DNA from: an uncultured bacterium
Lineage (GTDB): Bacteria; Patescibacteriota; Patescibacteriia; UBA1558; GWA2-36-10
Assembly: GCA_937912185.1 (NCBI GenBank)
Contig: CALDOH010000016.1
Span: 1 to 6,730, forward strand
Length of the DNA stretch: 6,730 nt
Reading direction: 5' to 3'
Shown: piece after piece, positions 3,823 through 6,730 of the stretch
How the letters are laid out: each line of letters opens with the position of its first letter
Position numbering within the stretch: the first letter of the stretch is position 1
Notes under the pieces: generated by a model
Told to the model about the DNA's origin: nothing
Databases searched by the model: none
The model's input: the letters and a program-made list of their open reading frames with translations, nothing else
Program-made: the position numbers and the translations under genes

Positions 3823-6730
3823 TTATGCTTTTAAATCTATTATTCGTTTATCTATAGCAGCTATGACTCGCTGATAATCACTAGTCTGCCCAACGAGATC
3901 TTTGTCTGATGAAATGACCTTCATCATATTTTCAGCAGATTTTCTCAAACCATCAAGAGCATCCATATTATCCATTGTTGCTATGCGCTCTATGGTCAAA
4001 GGACTATCTAGTTGTTCTCCAGCTGATAAGACTTGTAAAATAGAATTCATAGAATTTAATTCAACTAATTTAGCATCTACCAAATGATGTACATATTGGA
4101 ATCCTCTTAGGGTATGCTCCTGGGCAGGATTATTTTCTGCTACAGAAATTAATGAATTTATCCTATTACCTAAATTGATGATGGCTTTTTGATCATCCAT
4201 ACTATCTATTTTTTCAAGCAACTTTTCAAGTGTCAACCCATCTACTTCAAGACCCTTACCTAGTACAGCCAAAGCAGCATCTAAGTCTTCTGGACTAGCT
4301 TCTACGGCAATAGGTGCCTCAGTAGCACTACTAGGAAGATCCTCTACCCTAGCTTGTGGCTCGGCTGCAGCTTTATCAGCGGCTTCTTCAAATAAATCTC
4401 TAGGTTCTCCTGAATGAGGGTCGCCTTTTACTATAGGTGGCTTTTGAGGCTCAACTGCTGCTTTAGACTGTTCTGTAGTATCGACTGCTACTGGTGTTTC
4501 TTTTTCATCAGGAGCTACTGAAGCAGGTTGTGGATCTTCTACCTTAACTGGTTCTACTGGCACTACTTCTGGAGTAGCTGGCTCAACATCCCCTTTTTGT
4601 GGCATTCCTAGGTCTTTATCTGGACCCGTGTCTGGACCAACTGCTTTGACTGGTTTAAAATCAGCTGGATCCTTTTCTACCTTAGTACCACCAACTTCTC
4701 TAAATGCAGGTTTAGAATCTTCAGAAGTTTTGACTGATGGCTCTGGAGTAGAATCAGAAGTAGGTGGTTTCGCTTCCACCTCAGCTGGCCCCTCACCGGG
4801 ATGAGATGCCAATTCACTAGTTTTGTTGTTACCAAAATAATCTTCCATAGCATGACCATCAAGCTGATCTTGAACTACATAAGAGCCACTAGCATCAACT
4901 GAACCATTGGATAGATAATAATGATCTGATCTAAATGGCCAAGTACCTTCGTGATACTTATAGGCTAAATAATATTCTCCCTTAATTTCAATTGGGTGCC
5001 ATTCTTCAGCATGGACATCATTGAGGGAATCATAGCTAGTTTTTACACTACTATCAAAACTACTACGTAAATTATCTAAGGCTTGAGTACCGCCACTAAC
5101 ATCAAGTGCACCTCCCAAAGTTTTATCCAAATTGCCACCATCTCTTAAAGTAGCCAAAAATATATTTGCTTTGTTCGCTGAAAATCCAGCTGTCTTTAAG
5201 TGGTCGCTGAGGTACGCCTCTATCTGGGCCGAGTCATTGGACTCCATTACATGTTGCAACAAGGCGGTTGCTTGAGCAGGATCGCCTTGAGCTATTTGAT
5301 ACATACCAGACTCGTATTGACCTCCGCCATTGCCAACATATTGTTCAAATCTTTGGCCAGCTGCAGCAACATCAAGTTCTGATTGAGTAAAGGCAATATT
5401 TTTTTCTTGAAAAAATGCTTTCATATCCTCTACCGTCATCTCGGTAGAGCTACCATCTGGCATCATAATATTTGGTCTTCCATCTCTATCCCAATCATAG
5501 ACCTTGTATACATCTTCTCCAGATTTTATTTCCCAATATTGATCGCCAGTACGAGGGTCTGTAATCTGAGCGTGTTCTACGTCGCCCTCAAACTTGGTAC
5601 CATCAAAAAATTTATCTACATTAGTATCTGATAAATGACTGGCTTCGATACCAGAAGATTCTTCTAATCTTAAATGCCAAGTACCACCTGGATCTTTGTC
5701 CATATGAACCATATCTCCATCATGAACCAGGTCAGTCAAATTACCACCCTGGGATTCATTAAGCTCAGCTACAGCATTAGCTGTTTGAGTCTCAGCCCAT
5801 TTGTCTAATCCCGCTGGATCACCTTTATAACCCAAGGCTTCGGCATTTTTTATAAATATAGCTTTAGCAGAACGCCAAATAGAATCAGATCCTTTAGAAA
5901 GTTCTGCTGAATCAATCTTGTCACTAAAGCTAGTCGGCTCTGCCTCGCCCGTGGGGCTATGGCCGAGGGGAGGTGTTTCTGGAACAGCTGGAGCTGTGGT
6001 ATCTGCCTGATGATTAACATTTTCTGGTTGAATGGCTTCTGGATCAGCCTCAACACCCATTCGACCAGTTTTCCAAGGATCGGTCTCGCCCTTCCAAGCA
6101 GAACTACCATCATAATCTTGATTTGGTGTTTCCCCCGCTGGAACCGCAGCTTCCGTTGTACTAGTGACTGGCACTGGTTCAGGGGCTCTTTGAGTATCAA
6201 TACCAACTTTTTCCTTAACATCATCTATGATATCCCCTGCTTCACCTACAAAACCCTCTATATCATCTTTGATGCCTAGATCTTCAGCAACATCCCCAAG
6301 ACCATCTAAAGCTTTCTTGCTCAAATCAGCACCAAAGTATCCAGCTGCTGCACCCGCAATAGTACCACCAATAGTGGCAACCAATCTTCTACGTTTAGTA
6401 GCTTTTTCTATTCTAGCTACATCTACCTGAACTTGTGCATCTATAGCCTGAGCGTTTTTCTCCAAAGTAGCTAGCATAGATTCGATAGTATTTTGATTGG
6501 CTAGTTCTACTCTTTGAAAATTATCAATAAAATTTTCTGCCCGAGACTTAAGTAGTGGATTGTTGTTTAAAATACCAGTCTCCAAACGAGCTTGGACTAT
6601 CCTTCGGCTAGATCTAAGTCTATCTAAGTCCTCGGCTGGGAAAGAAAGATCTTGAATTAAAGTCTCAGCCTGGGTTATCATCTCATCAATCTCTTTAAAG
6701 GCCTTACCTTCACTTTTTCTCTCTAGCTCC
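3823..6730 (-). CDS. Giant membrane-anchored, probably surface-exposed protein (5' end outside window)
   Basis: Not a family I recognise. The frame stays open through the window edge: 16 codons precede the first ATG (6679-6681) without a stop, so the true start is probably beyond 6730. From that ATG there are 952 residues. In order they are: a helical, charged N-terminal region (1-96); a basic RRR followed by one Gly-zipper membrane helix (about 99-118, G106/G110/G114); an acidic amphipathic stretch (120-162); a Pro/Thr/Glu linker (165-250); and a possible divergent LysM-like segment (265-327, from SDSIWRSA to LVHDGDMVHM). Next come beta-rich modules (about 330-410 and 555-605), the first with DWDRDG (396-401), which resembles a calcium-loop core. 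A helical part (about 415-550) separates them. A long Pro/Glu/Lys linker (618-795) and a helical C-terminal domain (797-952) complete it. The 952 residues contain no cysteine. Positive charges before the helix predict that the large C-terminal part lies outside. It converges with the GC-rich gene. Existence of the gene is sure; its role is unknown. Confidence 0.85.
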   Translation of the reverse strand, partial: ELERKSEGKAFKEIDEMITQAETLIQDLSFPAEDLDRLRSSRRIVQARLETGILNNNPLLKSRAENFIDNFQRVELANQNTIESMLATLEKNAQAIDAQVQVDVARIEKATKRRRLVATIGGTIAGAAAGYFGADLSKKALDGLGDVAEDLGIKDDIEGFVGEAGDIIDDVKEKVGIDTQRAPEPVPVTSTTEAAVPAGETPNQDYDGSSAWKGETDPWKTGRMGVEADPEAIQPENVNHQADTTAPAVPETPPLGHSPTGEAEPTSFSDKIDSAELSKGSDSIWRSAKAIFIKNAEALGYKGDPAGLDKWAETQTANAVAELNESQGGNLTDLVHDGDMVHMDKDPGGTWHLRLEESSGIEASHLSDTNVDKFFDGTKFEGDVEHAQITDPRTGDQYWEIKSGEDVYKVYDWDRDGRPNIMMPDGSSTEMTVEDMKAFFQEKNIAFTQSELDVAAAGQRFEQYVGNGGGQYESGMYQIAQGDPAQATALLQHVMESNDSAQIEAYLSDHLKTAGFSANKANIFLATLRDGGNLDKTLGGALDVSGGTQALDNLRSSFDSSVKTSYDSLNDVHAEEWHPIEIKGEYYLAYKYHEGTWPFRSDHYYLSNGSVDASGSYVVQDQLDGHAMEDYFGNNKTSELASHPGEGPAEVEAKPPTSDSTPEPSVKTSEDSKPAFREVGGTKVEKDPADFKPVKAVGPDTGPDKDLGMPQKGDVEPATPEVVPVEPVKVEDPQPASVAPDEKETPVAVDTTEQSKAAVEPQKPPIVKGDPHSGEPRDLFEEAADKAAAEPQARVEDLPSSATEAPIAVEASPEDLDAALAVLGKGLEVDGLTLEKLLEKIDSMDDQKAIINLGNRINSLISVAENNPAQEHTLRGFQYVHHLVDAKLVELNSMNSILQVLSAGEQLDSPLTIERIATMDNMDALDGLRKSAENMMKVISSDKDLVGQTSDYQRVIAAIDKRIIDLKA

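Noticed and set aside
5850..6430. Several 60-120 residue frames on both strands within the giant gene
   Set aside because: All overlap the 952-residue frame in other phases, with no start signals and improbable composition.
1..6730. CRISPR array, tRNA or rRNA gene, insertion sequence
   Set aside because: No regularly spaced repeats, cloverleaf-like segments, rRNA-like sequence or transposase motifs were seen. The TTTCTAACGGGG copies are too few and irregularly spaced for CRISPR.

Overview
This window looks like a chromosomal segment of an AT-rich bacterium, most likely a member of the Candidate Phyla Radiation (Patescibacteria, Parcubacteria-like). The basis is indirect. The genes are compact and low in GC (roughly 33-42% by eye). 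The FtsB/DivIC-type protein is short, with an aromatic amphipathic C-terminal tail of a kind I associate with this group. There is a DusB-like tRNA-dihydrouridine synthase, and a very large lineage-specific surface-type protein. No in-frame TGA occurs in any of the genes, so the standard bacterial code fits and the TGA-recoding CPR lineages are unlikely.

Layout: (1) positions 82-1497 hold a divergent pair, an FtsB/DivIC-like divisome protein on the minus strand and a CorA-type divalent-cation channel on the plus strand. Each has a recognisable sigma70-type promoter with 17-bp spacing and a very short leader without a canonical Shine-Dalgarno. (2) Positions 1533-2684 hold the corA terminator, then a leader carrying three copies of a TTTCTAACGGGG-type motif that can form two mutually exclusive hairpins. 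One of these buries the GTG start codon of the following dus gene. The dus gene and its terminator come next. The same motif appears again downstream of the ftsB-like gene. (3) Positions 2685-2904 are AT-rich non-coding sequence with two near-perfect tandem promoters. (4) From about 2905 to 3780 GC content jumps to roughly 60%. This block is a self-contained transcription unit: a structured leader with three stacked hairpins, a strong GGAGG ribosome binding site, a gene for a 235-residue exported coiled-coil protein that I do not recognise, and a long GC-rich intrinsic terminator. It looks like a recently acquired cassette. (5) Positions 3823-6730 hold a minus-strand gene for a protein of at least 952 residues. 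It has one Gly-zipper membrane helix, a cysteine-free and probably extracytoplasmic region, a possible LysM-like segment, and Pro/Glu/Lys-rich linkers. Its 5' end lies outside the window.

The housekeeping genes (division, Mg2+ transport, tRNA modification) have no evident joint pathway. The parts most worth a second look are the alternative-hairpin leader of dus, the GC-rich cassette with its structured leader, and the giant envelope protein.
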